From Cricetomys ansorgei (lineage: Eukaryota > Chordata > Mammalia > Rodentia > Nesomyidae), in assembly GCA_026225945.1 (NCBI GenBank), contig JAMJFZ010003163.1, positions 16,909,501-16,973,500 of the forward strand: DNA of 64,000 nucleotides, read 5' to 3'. The notes under the pieces are model-generated. The model ran no database searches, was not told the origin of the DNA, and worked only from the letters and a program-made list of their open reading frames with translations. Made by a program: the position numbers and the translations under genes. Positions 22,979 to 33,907 of this stretch are shown here, piece by piece (position 1 is the stretch's first letter; the number at the start of each line of letters is the position of its first letter).

Positions 22979-22988
22979 ATGACGTCGC
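22979..22988. promoter_or_regulatory. CRE-like site
   Basis: TGACGTCG at 22980-22987, about 140 bases upstream of the DNAJA2 ATG. It differs from the palindromic CREB/ATF site at one base and fits the usual position of functional CREs. On the gene strand it reads GACGTCATGGCG, which also creates an ATG. Confidence 0.55.
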
Positions 22989-23003
22989 CGCACGGGCCGG
23001 CCC

Positions 23004-23026
23004 CCGGGGCGGGGCGGGGCGGGGAC
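23004..23026. promoter_or_regulatory. Tandem GC boxes (SP/KLF sites)
   Basis: Overlapping GGGGCGGGG repeats about 165-185 bases upstream of the ATG, the common SP1/KLF arrangement in TATA-less promoters. Confidence 0.65.
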
Positions 23027-23085
23027 GTTGGGCGGTGGGCGCCGGTGAGCGGCAGGTGGGCGAGTGTCCTGACGCCGGCCGGTGA

Positions 23086-23091
23086 CACGTG
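23086..23091. promoter_or_regulatory. E-box CACGTG
   Basis: Palindromic CACGTG at the outer side of the CpG island, within GACACGTGAG. It is a candidate USF/MYC/TFE-family site. Function is not shown by sequence alone. Confidence 0.4.
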
Positions 23092-23160
23092 AGCGACCGC
23101 GGCGTAGAGGAGAGCTCCGTGCCGCGTTCGTAAGGAACCCTCGACGTGACTGAGGGCTAG

Positions 23161-23350
23161 AAGCCTGGAATCCTCCTGGGGTGGCGCTTCGGGGGCCGTT
23201 GTGAACGACAGCATGTGGGTGTGAGTGTGTGAGGTCCCCCAATAGCGGATTACACCCCCAATGTGATTTTATCAATACGTTCACCAGTTCATTTCAACTT
23301 ACCCCCTAGCACCTCTGCCGACGGGAAACACCGGAGATAATTTCATTCAT

Positions 23351-23387
<37 letters not shown>

Positions 23388-24590
23388 ACATATATCTCCG
23401 ACAAGGTTTAAAGGTGTAGCCACTCTGTCACATCTAAGGAAAGGACGATTCTTTACACATTCCCAATAACGCCCTTTTACAATTGGTTTGGAGTATCCAG
23501 ATAAACCAAAGTCACCCTGTTCCACCGGGACCATGTGTTAAAGTGTCTCACTTGACAGCTTTAAAATTAGCCAACACCAAAGGTTTGGTTGGCATAAGCC
23601 AGTATGGCTGCGTGCTGTCACTTCGTGGTTGTCAGTTGATTCTCATTTGCTTTAGCTCAGAGGATTGCTGTGCTTCTACTACGTGCCAGGATGTACAGCC
23701 TGCCTTCTAACTGGTTTTCCGATTTGTAACATACTTAATGGTCTGTTGAAACCTGCACTGATAAATAAATGCTTGACCGTTACCCTGTTATTTGAGGTAG
23801 TACGCCTTTCTTGTCATTCTTCCTGGCCCAGTTATGGAGGGCCTTCACTGCCTTGCCAAGGACTTCTGAAATTTAGCTTGAAAACTCTCAGGACTCTGGT
23901 GAGAAGTTAAGATGTTCCTTCTACCATCTAAAATGCTCCTTCACTTGTGAGATTTTCCTTGATTCATAACCTGGTGAACCTTCCTGTCTCATTTGAGGCC
24001 CCACTAGGCTTGTTTTGTAAACAAGTGTGATGCATGACATGAATGCTATTCTCAAAATGGGAGTCTAAATTCTTTAACAGGATATAGATCCTGTATCTGG
24101 CTTTGAGAACTTATTTGGAGGTTCTAGCAAGGATATTCTATACCCTTGACCAAAGGCTAGTCCTCTTTTATTGGGGAAGGTCATCCTTTTGATCCAAATA
24201 ATCCATTTTTTTGGGGGGGGGGCATGCCTGGAACAAGGAAGGGGAAAGAGAACACCTACCTAGACACTCAGATCAGCCAAATCAACTCTGGTGAGAGATG
24301 GCGAAGCCAGATCATCCTCACTTCTGGCTTTGAATGTTACAAAGACGCCCAGTAATTCAAGAACATAAGTCCTAGTACCATTTAAAGGTTGACCACATTC
24401 TACTATGTAATACTATGCAATGCCATTTCTCCACTTTTCACCAGTTTGAGCTGTTCCTTTGAGACAGTGTAAATCTGTGAAGTTAGATTGTATAAACTGG
24501 TAGCCTGGCTCTGCCTTCTTTTCACAGTGAGTTGTAGCCATTCACTTTTCTGAGGTTATCTCCTCAGTGTAAGGTGGTATAATTAATAGT
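23161..24590. other. Unique upstream flank of DNAJA2
   Basis: Little recognisable repeat apart from a (TA)n microsatellite at about 23352-23383 beside the CpG island. No convincing exon found. Confidence 0.55.
23352..23383. repeat. (TA)n microsatellite
   Basis: About 16 TA units, followed by TATGTATACATATATC. Confidence 0.95.
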
Positions 24591-24596
24591 ATTTAT

Positions 24597-24880
24597 GGTC
24601 TGGAGATGGAGCTTACTTAGTAGAGTGCATGCGTAGAATGCACAGAGGCCTGGGTTCAGGCCCTGGGAAAGAAAGGAAAAGAAGAGGTAGAAAAATACAG
24701 GGGAACTTCTGATGCAGCTGCTCTAATTTTCTCATTTAGGCTGCCCTTTGGCTTTGTAATAAATCAATGAATAGGTTTTTTTAGGCCCTGCGTTCTATCC
24801 CCACATAAATGCAGTGTGGTAGCTCACACCTGTAGTCCCAACGCTTGGGACGTGGAGACAGAGTAGGAGTAAAAGCAGTG
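24597..24880 (+). mobile_element. ID-like SINE and worn B1
   Basis: GGTCTGGAGATGGAGCTTAC to GGGTTCAGGCCCTGGG (24597-24700) is ID-like. AGTGTGGTAGCTCACACCTG onward (24805-24880) is B1-like. Confidence 0.6.
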
Positions 24881-24889
24881 AAGTGTTGG

Positions 24890-26330
24890 CATTATTTTGG
24901 GTGATTCACCTGCAGGCTGCTTCTGCTGCTTTTATTCATCGAGATCTCTGGCTTCTCTGTGCTTCCCCAACTCCTCCATGATTGCTTAACGCTCTCAGCT
25001 CTTTCTCATGTTCTCACATCCCTAGGTCTCCTGCTTACTGATGTATTCCATTTCTCTTCCCCTGTTCAGTCAGTTTCTGCTGCACAGGAAAGGAAGTACC
25101 TTTGTGTGGTTACTATTCTTATCTTATTTCTGTCCATGAACAGTTGAAAACAGCAGATTTTCCCCTTGGTTTCACTTTTAGTTTAGTTTATCTTCCTTTT
25201 TTTTTCCTTTTTGCTTTGTTGTAAGAGGAAAAAAATCTTCACTTGATTTGGTTTTAGCTTGTGATATTCTGACCGGCGTCTGGAAATTCCCTCAGCTCTG
25301 TTATTTTATTACTTGCCTCTAAACCATTTGTAATTTTTCACTGATTTATTTATAAAACTTTTGTTTATTTCTGAGTTGTAACTGTGGTCAGCATTTTATC
25401 TGCTAATTTTGTAGGGCCACGAGTTATTCAGAACAGCTCTCCGCGTCATCTGACACATGCTGTCACTCCTGGCATCATGAGTCCGCATTAAACCTGTGTC
25501 TGTGTGAGCACTGTAACACTTCAGACATTTTCTGAGTTTTTGAGATACTTCATTTATGTTGGCTCTAGTATTTAGCTAATGCCAGGAAGGAGGAAACACC
25601 TTCATCTCCTTTAGTGTCTCTGGGATCATGAAATGCTGAGTCACAGTGCATCTGAGGCTGTTCTCATTAGGCAAATAATTTAGTTTGAGGCCGAAGTGAT
25701 TTCAGATTTCCGCCAAGCTTACATTGTTGTTCAATTCCTTTGTTTTGATTCAGATGCTTGTGATCGAGGGTTATTGGTTGAGATAAAGCAGAAGGGTAGG
25801 GACAGGGAAGGGGTGTATAAATTACATTATTATATTCTGAAGGCCGTTCCTATACACAGGTGATTATTGATTATTTTAGACAACCCTGTGTGTGTCCTTC
25901 AGGCCACTCAGAAAGTCATTTTGCTTTCTGCCTTTAACTAGGTAGCGCTTACTTTTATTTTTTTTAACTTCAAATTTTTCTTTTTTCAAGGCTGACATTT
26001 GGTATTTGGTAACCAACTGGTTTTCTCTTCCCTGAGTAAGACTATTTCTCCCACTCCATCATTCCTTAGTGGCTATAGTTCTTTGTGTAGGGTTGAGGCT
26101 CCATGAACTTTCTTCAGTATGTCTGTTGTCCTTGTTCAGCTCATCCTGAGGCAGTCATAATGGTGAGACTTTATGGGTGTAGCTTCTGACCTCACTAGGA
26201 GACAGTCTCACAGAAAACTGCTCTTACAATCTTCCCGTATCCTCTTCCTCAGTGTTCCCTGAGCCTTAGGGTCAGGAGTTGTTTTGTAGATGTATCCATT
26301 GGGCCCGGGCTCTACAATTTTGCATTTTGA
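24890..26330. other. Repeat-poor block, possible regulatory DNA
   Basis: About 1.4 kb with no SINE, LTR or LINE that I can recognise, unusual for this window. It holds a perfect NF-E2/AP-1-type site TGCTGAGTCA at 25634-25643. No exon structure seen. Confidence 0.5.
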
Positions 26331-26344
26331 TTGGTTGTGATTTC

Positions 26345-26410
26345 TTTTCTTCCTTCCTTCTTCCCTCCCTCTCTTCCTCCCTCTTTTTTTCCTCTTCTCT
26401 TTCTATTTTT
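26345..26410. repeat. CT-rich simple repeat
   Basis: TTCC/CCCT-rich polypyrimidine tract. Confidence 0.85.
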
Positions 26411-26436
26411 TAGGGGGGAATGGATAGTTGGGGAGG

Positions 26437-26580
26437 GGGATTGAGACAGTATTTCTCTGTGTAGCACTGGCTGTCCTGGAACTCATTCTGTAGACCAAGC
26501 TGGTTTCAAACTCGGAAAGACCCATTTGCCTCTGCCTCCGGAGTGTTGGTATTAAAGGTGTGCACAACCACTGCCTGGCT
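26437..26580 (-). mobile_element. B1 SINE
   Basis: GAGACAGTATTTCTCTGTGT, CTGTAGACCAAGCTGG and TAAAGGTGTGCACAACCAC in reverse. Confidence 0.9.
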
Positions 26581-26614
26581 AGTTACAGTTTCTTTTCTTT
26601 TTTCATTATTTATT

Positions 26615-26785
26615 TATTTTATTTTATATGTATTGGTGTTTTGTATGTCTGTGTGAAGGTGTCAGATCCCCTGGAATAGGAATTACAGACAGTTGTGAGC
26701 TGCCATGAGGGTGCTGTTTATTGACCCTGGGTCCTCTGGAAGAGCAGCCAGTGCTCTTAACCACTGAGCCATCTCTCCAGCCCTG
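26615..26785 (-). mobile_element. B3 SINE
   Basis: GTGAGCTGCCATGAGGGTGC and TTAACCACTGAGCCATCTCT in reverse. Confidence 0.92.
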
Positions 26786-27079
26786 GTTATGGTTTCTTAA
26801 TGGCCCCTGTCTGTTGTGAGAGGTTTCTTGAGTGAGGAGTGAGGACTGCACTTATCTCTGGTTAAAAGGACAAATATTTAGAATGTAGTTAGGGATTATG
26901 CTAGTTTAGTAAAATGGTGGTTGTAGGTTCTCCTCCAAGTTCCATGACTTCACTAGCACTAAGTAGGCTAGATTTCCAGAACCAGGCATGGTTTTTCTGT
27001 TGTTGAGCAGGTCTTGAGTCTAATCAGAGAGCTGTTGGTTAGCACCGAGCTGTGTGAGCTGTCTCCTGCCATGCTACTC

Positions 27080-27203
27080 TTTTTTTTTTTTTTTTGAGAC
27101 AGTTTCTCTGTTGTAACTCCGGCTGTCCTGGAACTCTTAGAGATCCTCCTGCCTCTGCCTCCCAAGTGCTGGGATTAAAGGCATGCACTACCACCTCCTA
27201 GCT
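27080..27203 (-). mobile_element. B1 SINE (part of composite)
   Basis: T run, GAGACAGTTTCTCTGTTGTA and CCCAAGTGCTGGGATTAAAG in reverse, followed by the same linker and B3 as in intron 3. Confidence 0.9.
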
Positions 27204-27204
27204 C

Positions 27205-27405
27205 CTGTACTCTTTTTAAAAATAAATTTATTTTATGTGTTTATGGGTGTTTTGCTTGCATGAATGTCTGTGTACCACTTGTGTGCCTTTGGGTCCCCTA
27301 GGAGTTACAAATGGTTGTGAGCTGCCATGTAATGGCTGACAATAGAACCCAGGTCCTCTGTAAGAGTAGCCAGTGTTCTTAATCACTGAGCCATCTCTCC
27401 AGTCC
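27205..27405 (-). mobile_element. B3 SINE (part of composite)
   Basis: GAGCTGCCATGTAATGGCTG is identical to the intron 3 copy. Flanks TGTACTCTTTTTAAAAA (27206) and TGTGTTCTTTTTAAAAA (27410) are an imperfect duplication. Confidence 0.9.
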
Positions 27406-28440
27406 TGCATGTGTTCTTTTTAAAAACCCACCGAGCTCTTTCAGTGCTGCCTATATGTGCATGGGTACAGGGCCATCTGCCGCATGGGTAACCTCCATCC
27501 CTGAAGACAACTGACACTCTCCCCCAGCAGTCCTCAGTTGCCAGTTCCTCAGCTATGGGTGGGACTTCTTGATCCCCTTTCCCATCCATGCTGGAATTGT
27601 GGCTGGCTTGATCTTGTGCACACAGTCCCAGCTGCTGTGAGTCCATGTGTTCAGTGGCCCTGCCATACACGAAATACTATTTTACAGCAGTCATCCACTA
27701 CTGTTGGTAATTAAAATCTCTCTACATTCTCTCTTCTGGGATGATCCCTGAGCCTTGGTTGGGGTGGGTAATATAAGAGATGTTCCATTTACGGTTGAGC
27801 TCTTCACAGTCTCTTACTCTCTGCATGTTGACCTATTGTGAGTCTTTATTACTTGCCATCTACTGGAAAAAGAAGCTTCTCTGATAGAGATTGAGAGATG
27901 TAATAATCTATGAGTATAGAAATAAGAATTTAGAAGCCAGGCATGGTGGTACACACCTTTAATCCCAGCACTAGGGAGGCAGAGGTAGGCAGATCTTCAT
28001 GAGTTTGAGGCCAGCCTGGTCTACAAAGTTCCAGGACAGCCAGAGCTACAACAGAGAAACCCTGTCTTGAAAAAAAAAAACTTAGGGGGCAGTTTATTAC
28101 TATGTTCACAGAATAGTAGTATAGCAGTGCTAGATTCTTCCTTAGGGCATATGACCTAGCCAGCCACACTTTTTGGCCCAGTTAAAGATACCAGGCATGA
28201 GTTCCATTTTGTGGAGCAGATCCTAAACCCAATCACAAAATGGTTGGTTACTCTCATAACATTCATGCCACTATTGAACTAGTTGGCATATCTTACCAGG
28301 ATAATTTTTGTTAGGTTCACAGGGCTACAGCTGAGAAAGATTCTTTATTCTCTTCTCTATTCCCTAGGTGCCATGCATAGCATCTTTCAACACTATGAAA
28401 GCTAGGTCAGATTTCCAGGGTGGTACCAACTTTATTTCCC
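27406..28440 (+). mobile_element. Long dispersed rodent repeat, split by a B1
   Basis: Begins with the block shared with 18061-18275 and continues past it (CAGTCCCAGCTGCTGTGAGT, ATGATCCCTGAGCCTTGG, TTGGTTACTCTCATAACATT). A plus-strand B1 (27936-28081) interrupts it. I recognise it as a recurrent rodent repeat but cannot name the family; LINE 3' region or ERV interior are both possible. Confidence 0.6.
27936..28081 (+). mobile_element. B1 SINE, nearly intact
   Basis: GCCAGGCATGGTGGTACACA through GAGAAACCCTGTCTTGAAAA with an A tail. One of the least worn B1 copies here. Confidence 0.95.
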
Positions 28441-28449
28441 CATGCACGC

Positions 28450-28565
28450 ACGACAGGGTCTTATGTAGTCCAGGATGGTCTCAATCTTGCTTTTTTACTA
28501 AGGATGACTTTGATCCTCATGTTTTATTTTTTGAGTACTGGAATTACAGGCACATGCCACCATGT
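28450..28565 (-). mobile_element. Worn B1 SINE
   Basis: GACAGGGTCTTATGTAGTCC and TTACAGGCACATGCCACCAT in reverse. Confidence 0.7.
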
Positions 28566-29094
28566 CTAATTTATTTGGTGCGGGGATTGAACTTCCCATG
28601 GCTTCCTGCATGCTAAATTCAGTTCTATAAATTGAATTAAATCCCAAACCCCTTTAGCTAGCTTTTAATGTATAAAAGGTAATGAATTTAAACTATTTTT
28701 CAGGGATATAGAAGAAGGTATTAATGATTCTTGTTATGAGGATGTCAGACCATGTTAAGATTTGCTGGTACTCTGAAGAAATACACGTGAGGTTTGGGTC
28801 TTTGCATAGTCTCTAAACACCTTGCAATGCTGAAGTTAGGGGACAGCAAGGTGGTGTATTGTATTTCAGCCCTAACACGAGCCTTTCAAACCCTGCTGCG
28901 GATGGCCTCAAACTTCTGATTCTACTGACGACACCTCCAGTACACACCTAGCTTTTTTATTTTCTTTTTTCTACCCTTCATTACTTCCTTTCAACACAAG
29001 GTCTCAGGTTGGTCTCTAACTTATGATGCTCCTGTCTCAACCTCACAAGTGTGTGCCATCACACTTGACTCAAATATTTTAATTAGATTCATTT

Positions 29095-29237
29095 ATTATT
29101 CTGTGTGTGGTATTTGGGTGTGGACACATACGTGGAGGTCAGAGAACAACTTTGTGGCATCAGTTCTCTTCTTCAGTCGGAATTTATCAGGCTTGTGCAG
29201 CAAGCACTTTACCCACTAAGCCGTCTTGCTGACCTTA
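29095..29237 (-). mobile_element. B4-like SINE
   Basis: GTGGAGGTCAGAGAACAACT and CACTTTACCCACTAAGCCGT in reverse. Confidence 0.75.
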
Positions 29238-29623
29238 GATGTCTTATATTATTGCAGTGGTGTAGGAAGCAGAGAAGTTGATGGGGAAATTTAGGTATCT
29301 AAACATTTGAGTTGGGAAAATGATAGAAAAGAGTAAAATTAGAGTACTGAGTTTGATCCCCAGTACTCATTTAATAAAGCTGAACATGGGGCTGCACACT
29401 TGTGATCTGAGTGCTGAGGAGTTGGGAAAGGTAGATTCCTGGGACTCGCTGGTTCTCCAGCCTGCTTAGCTGAATCAGTGAGCTTCAGGCTAGTGAAAGA
29501 TCCTGTCTCAAAAACCAAGGTGTGGGGAGGTGGTGGGGAGTGGACTAGATCCTTAAGGGAAAAAACAAAAAACAATAACAACCACCAAAACTTGCGCGTG
29601 TGTGCACTCTTGCGCATGTGCGC

Positions 29624-29633
<10 letters not shown>

Positions 29634-29668
<35 letters not shown>
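29634..29668. repeat. (CA)n microsatellite
   Basis: Continuous CA run preceded by alternating GCGCGTGTGTGCA and GCGCATGTGCGCACACACAT tracts. Confidence 0.95.
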
Positions 29669-29669
<1 letters not shown>

Positions 29670-29742
29670 ATTCCTGGTCTTCATTATGAGTTCCAAGCCA
29701 GCCAAGGCTACATAGATTGTATCTGAGTTCTATAGGCATATT

Positions 29743-30270
29743 TGTTGGGGGCCAAATTTATCTGTTTACTTTTTCACTCATAACTGAACTCTGCCTCCTG
29801 GTTTCCCTGCCCAGCTTGTAATTGCTTGTAACTGCGGGCTAGTTCTCTTGCCCTAGCTGCTACTGAGACAGATTCCTAACTTGGAGCTTTTTTAAACCCC
29901 CAGCTCTAAAAGGTTAGAAAGGAAAAGAGAGAAAGGAAGAAATCTCTATATCCCCTTCTGGCTGTCTTTGTCTATCTAAACCTGGAGACCTGGACTAACT
30001 TCTAACATCTTTTATCCCATTAACTGTCCCTTGTCTCAGCCTGGTGGCTCTTCCCAGCAACTGTCCTCTGCCTGAACCTTCCCAGCAGCTCTCTTCTGTC
30101 CAGCCTGGTGGCTCCTCCCTGTCTAGTCCCTTGCCACTAACTGCCACTGCCAACTGCCACTGCCTCTTTTATAGGGCTTCTAAGCTGTTCCCAGAAGTCC
30201 AAGCGGCATGTAACCATAAGGAATGCTGTACAGTACAAAAACTTCATGACAAAGTCCCACTATGAAAGGT
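29743..30270 (-). mobile_element. ERV LTR-like segment
   Basis: Begins TGTTGGGGGCCAAATTT on the plus strand (an LTR-type CA end when read on minus) and contains TTCCCAGAAGTCCAAGC, a block shared with the LTR at 42440-42890. Boundaries are approximate. Confidence 0.5.
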
Positions 30271-30404
30271 AGGCTGTTTCTGAAGACTGACATTCAAAGT
30301 TAACCTCTGGCCTCTAAGTGCATTTACATACACGTGTGCACATCACATACATAGACACACAAAATTATTGAGAAGCTATGTCTATATTCATTCAAAAATA
30401 TATA

Positions 30405-30800
30405 TAGTGGATCTACTATGTGCCAGTTACTGTTCAGTGCTAGAGATACCATCCTTCTTTTCAGAAATTACCTCCTAATGGGGAAGATAGAGAGAAATAA
30501 CCACATAAAGTATCAAATGGTAATGTGCCTTCTAGAGAAAAAGAAAGGTGATAACTTGAGATTTAAACTGAGCTGAACAAAATGAGGAGTTAGCTGTGAG
30601 GACCTTTGAGAAAAGAAATCCCTAAAGGCAGAACTTGCCTGGCTTATTCCAGGAAGGAGGCCAGTACGCCCAGGAAACAATTTAGGGAGGTCTTGGGAAA
30701 GTTAATGTCAGAAAAGTTGTGAGAACTCAGAGCCATTTTAAATATGACTTAAGTCTGAGTGAGATGGGAAGGTCCTTTAAAGGTTCTGATAGAGAAGAAA
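30405..30800 (-). mobile_element. L2 LINE relic
   Basis: On the minus strand the blocks match the 3' part of mammalian L2. On the plus strand one sees CTACTATGTGCCAGTTACTG and GAGTGAGATGGGAAGGTCCT. An ancient mammal-wide element. Confidence 0.65.
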
Positions 30801-30974
30801 GTCACAGGGGTTTTTGTTTTTGTTTTCTCTTCTTTTTCAGTGATGGGGATTAGACTCAGGACCTTTGCCCATATTAGGCAATTATAATGCCACTGAGCTA
30901 AATTTTAAACCCACAAGTTGCATTTTGAATTTAGCTCTTAGCTTTATTGAAAAACTGTTGTGATGAAACCTAGT

Positions 30975-31290
30975 CTAATGAGCCAGGAATGGTTCCACAG
31001 ACCTGAATCCTAACACTCAGGAGGTTAAGGTAGCAGGATCCTGAGGTCTAGGCCAGGCTGGCTACACAGCAAAACCCTGTCTTAAAAATCCAAAATAGGG
31101 GTTGGAAAGATAGCTCAGAACTTGATGCTCTCTTCCAGAGGACCTGAGTTCAGTTCCCAGCACCTACATTAATCGGCTCACAGCATCTATAATTCCAGCT
31201 CCAAGGAATCCAATATCTTTGGCCTCCATGGGCCCCAGCACTCGTATACATACACTCACCCACAGACACACATATATACATATAATTTAG
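30975..31290 (+). mobile_element. Worn B1 then B2 SINE
   Basis: 30975-31090 is a B1 with GAGCCAGGAATGGTTCCACA. 31098-31290 is a B2 with GGGGTTGGAAAGATAGCTCA, AGGACCTGAGTTCAGTTCCC and a long A/T tail. Confidence 0.8.
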
Positions 31291-31370
31291 AAAATAATAT
31301 ATATCTATTATATTAAGTAATATATATTATTTTCTAAATTGTGTAAATCCGAAATAAATAGGAGCCAGGG

Positions 31371-31692
31371 TGTTGGGTCTGCAAAATAGCTCTAGTAGAC
31401 ACTGAGATATACATATGGCCATTTAAAGCAATTTATTTTTGTGGGTTACATACTAGCCTGTCAGGGCTAGGTAATTAAAAAAAACATGGCAGCACCAAAA
31501 TGTGGCCGTGTGGACCTTTAAACCAAACAGGCAGGGGCTAGGGGATCTTTCTGATTGCTCAGGATCTGAATACTGGATTGGCTCATTATATCTGGTGCAG
31601 GGGACACAAGGGGCTTCTGGGAAAGCTAAGACTTTACCGAGAAGTGGAGAGCCAAGGTCAGTTCTGTCACCGCTGGGGTGCTGGTCCTTTCA
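31371..31692 (-). mobile_element. Solo LTR, family also at 47977 and 54246
   Basis: On minus it runs TGAAAGGACCAG to GACCCAACA, a TG...CA LTR, with AATAAATTGCTTTAAATGGCC as poly(A) signal. Both sides carry AGGG, a possible 4-base duplication. Confidence 0.7.
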
Positions 31693-31870
31693 AGGGAGAT
31701 GGCTCAGAAGGTAAATGTACTTGCCTCCAGGCCTGATGACCTGCATTCAATCCCTGGGACCTTCATGATAGAAGGAGAAAACTGATTTTTGAAATTGTCC
31801 TCTGACCTCCATATGCATGCCATGGTCTGTAGCTGTACAGGTCTACACACACGTACAAATAAATATAAAC
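31693..31870 (+). mobile_element. B4-like SINE
   Basis: GAGATGGCTCAGAAGGTAAA, then TGATGACCTGCATTCAATCC and TGTCCTCTGACCTCCATATG. Confidence 0.75.
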
Positions 31871-32149
31871 TCTTTTTCAAAACCCAAAATAATAAAAAGA
31901 TCCTGGTTAGAAATTATGTGGACTAATGTAGAGATGGTAGAGTTGCTGCAGAATGGTTGGTTTCTGGGTATATTTTGAACTTAAGGTGGAAATGAGGGTG
32001 AGGCAAAAATAAACGTTCACGTAAATTACTAATCTAGCCCTGTGGTGGGTCAGGCGTGTGGGTCTAGTAAAGAGGTGGCAGGCAGGGGGACTGCTGTTTG
32101 AGCTAATAGCCTGGGCTGCAGAGGAAGATCCCGTCTCAACAGCAAACAA

Positions 32150-32690
32150 ATTATGTTAATTTTCCTTTTTCTGTGATAAAATACAATGACAAAAGCAATC
32201 TAAGGGGAGAAAGGGCTTATTTTGGTTTATAACGGAGATAGTTCATCATGACAGAGACCGCAAAGCAGCAGGAGCTTCATTGGTTGCATTGCATCTACAG
32301 TCAGAGCAGAGATCAGAACACGTCCCAGGGCCTGTCCTGCTTCTTCTTTGTGAGTGTGTGTGTGTGTTCACGCATGCCACAGCCACGTGTGGAAGGCGAG
32401 GACAACTTGTGAGAGAATGTCTCCTCCCACCACCTGGGTCCCTGAGTTTGAATGCAGGTTGTTAGGCTTGGTGGCTAGCACCTTAACCTACTGAGTCACT
32501 CACACTTCCTCTTTCTCCATTTTATACAGTCCAGGATGCTAGCCAGGAGACGGAGCCGCCCACAGTGAGCAGATCTTCCCTCCTCAATTAACCTAATCAA
32601 GATAATCCCCACAGGCATGCCCATCTCTAACTCCCAGACTACTAGTAACACTAACCATCCTATAGATAATTAACATTCAGGATGTGTTTA
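32150..32690. mobile_element. Dispersed rodent repeat interrupted by a SINE
   Basis: CTGTGATAAAATACAATGAC, GAGAAAGGGCTTATTTTGGT and CCTCAATTAACCTAATCAAG are familiar rodent repeat blocks. A minus-strand B4/B3-like SINE (32345-32505) splits it. Confidence 0.6.
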
Positions 32691-32894
32691 AGAGGAAATA
32701 GTTTAATTTTAAAGTTTAAAAATAATTTACTAACACAATAACTGTATATTATATGTGGATACTTTATCAAGTGATTATACCGAGCTAACTAGCATATATT
32801 TTTTTTTTAATTCAATTTTTTTTGTGGCGTAGACACTTAAAACTTAACTTGGATATATTCAGTGTACACAAAGTTAGTAAGTAAAATTAAATCT

Positions 32895-33162
32895 TTTTTC
32901 TTACTGTCCTCTAACTTACTGTGTAACCAAGGCTGATCATGAACTTCTGATTCTTCTGCTTCAGTCTCCATGAGTCCCTGTTGGGTGTATGTACAGGTAT
33001 GTGCCACCATTCCTGACTTCAAAACAGGTTGTTTGTTTGAGACAGGAACTCTGAGGCCTGGGTTGGTCTGGACTTTGCTGTGTAGTGAGGTTTGGCCTCA
33101 GACTTGCAGCAATCCTGCTTTTGCCTCCCAAGGGCTGAACTTACAGGCGTGAGCTACTGTGC
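32895..33162 (-). mobile_element. Two worn B1 copies in series
   Basis: 32895-33014 (CTGTGTAACCAAGGCTGATC-like, GTATGTGCCACCATTCC) and 33035-33162 (GAGACAGGAACTCTGAGGCC, TTACAGGCGTGAGCTACTG), both reverse. Confidence 0.6.
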
Positions 33163-33202
33163 TCAATTATAAAACCTGTTCTTTTAGAAATTTTGAAATA
33201 AT

Positions 33203-33663
33203 TGTCTTAGGGTTACCATTGTTATAATGAAACACCATGACCAAAAGACTAGGTCAGTCTGGAACCTCCCCCGTCTTAGGGTTTCTATTGCTACGCCAAA
33301 ACACCATAACCAAAAGGCAAGTTGGGGAGGAAAGGGTTTATACGGCTTATACTTCTACATCACAGTTCAGCGAAGGAAGTCAGGGTGGGAACAGGCTGGA
33401 GCCTGCAGGCAGGAGCTGATGCAGGGACCATGGAGGGATTCTGTTGACTGGCTTGTTCCTCATGGCTTACTTAGCCTGCTTTCTTAAAGAACTCAAGACC
33501 ACCAACCCAGAGATATCACCACCCACAGTGGGCTGGCCCTCCCCCATCAATCACTAATTATGAAGATGCCCTACAGCTGGATGCTATGGAGGCCTTTTCC
33601 CAATTAAGGTTTTCTCTTGTCAGATAGCTATGTCAACTTGACATAAAACTAGCCGGCAATAAT
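33203..33663. mobile_element. Dispersed rodent repeat (same family as 52129-53612)
   Basis: Reads GTTGGGGAGGAAAGGGTTTA, GAGCTGATGCAGGGACCATG, TGGGCTGGCCCTCCCCCATC and ATGTCAACTTGACATAAAAC, the reverse of the element split by ERVs at 52129-53612. I recall this as URR1-like, but the name is from memory. The left terminus appears twice (33204 and 33272). Confidence 0.65.
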
Positions 33664-33907
33664 ACATTATTTTACTTCTTTATCTTTTGGTTATTTTGAA
33701 ATAGGATCTTGCTGTGTGGTCTCAGATGACCCGAAGCTTTCTGTATAGCCCAAACTTTTGATCTTTTTTGCCTCAGCCTATTGAGTCTGGAGTGTCTCTA
33801 AGGGAAGCATTGTTTTTACTTCATCCTGTATTGTCAACTAAGTGATGGCAGTGATTCCATCCAGGAGGAATTTCTCTAAAAAGTTTAAAAGACAGTATAA
33901 AAACGTT

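Larger units (their letters stand above)
22430..23160. promoter_or_regulatory. DNAJA2: CpG-island promoter of DNAJA2
   Basis: A sharply GC- and CpG-rich block covering exon 1, the start of intron 1 and the upstream region, surrounded by AT-rich DNA. It is typical of housekeeping genes. I see no TATA box near the expected transcription start (roughly 22950-22990, inferred) and no clear heat-shock element. Long open frames here are a product of GC richness. Confidence 0.9.

Noticed and set aside
22430..23160. Bidirectional promoter with a divergent gene on the right
   Set aside because: No exon, donor site or open frame with family resemblance was seen in the first kilobases to the right. A divergent noncoding transcript remains possible.
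22333..23284. Very long open frames (up to 250 codons) on both strands across the CpG island
   Set aside because: They overlap one another and DNAJA2 exon 1 in several frames and are made of Ala/Arg/Pro/Gly-rich sequence. GC-rich DNA lacks stop codons; no domain or splice logic supports them.
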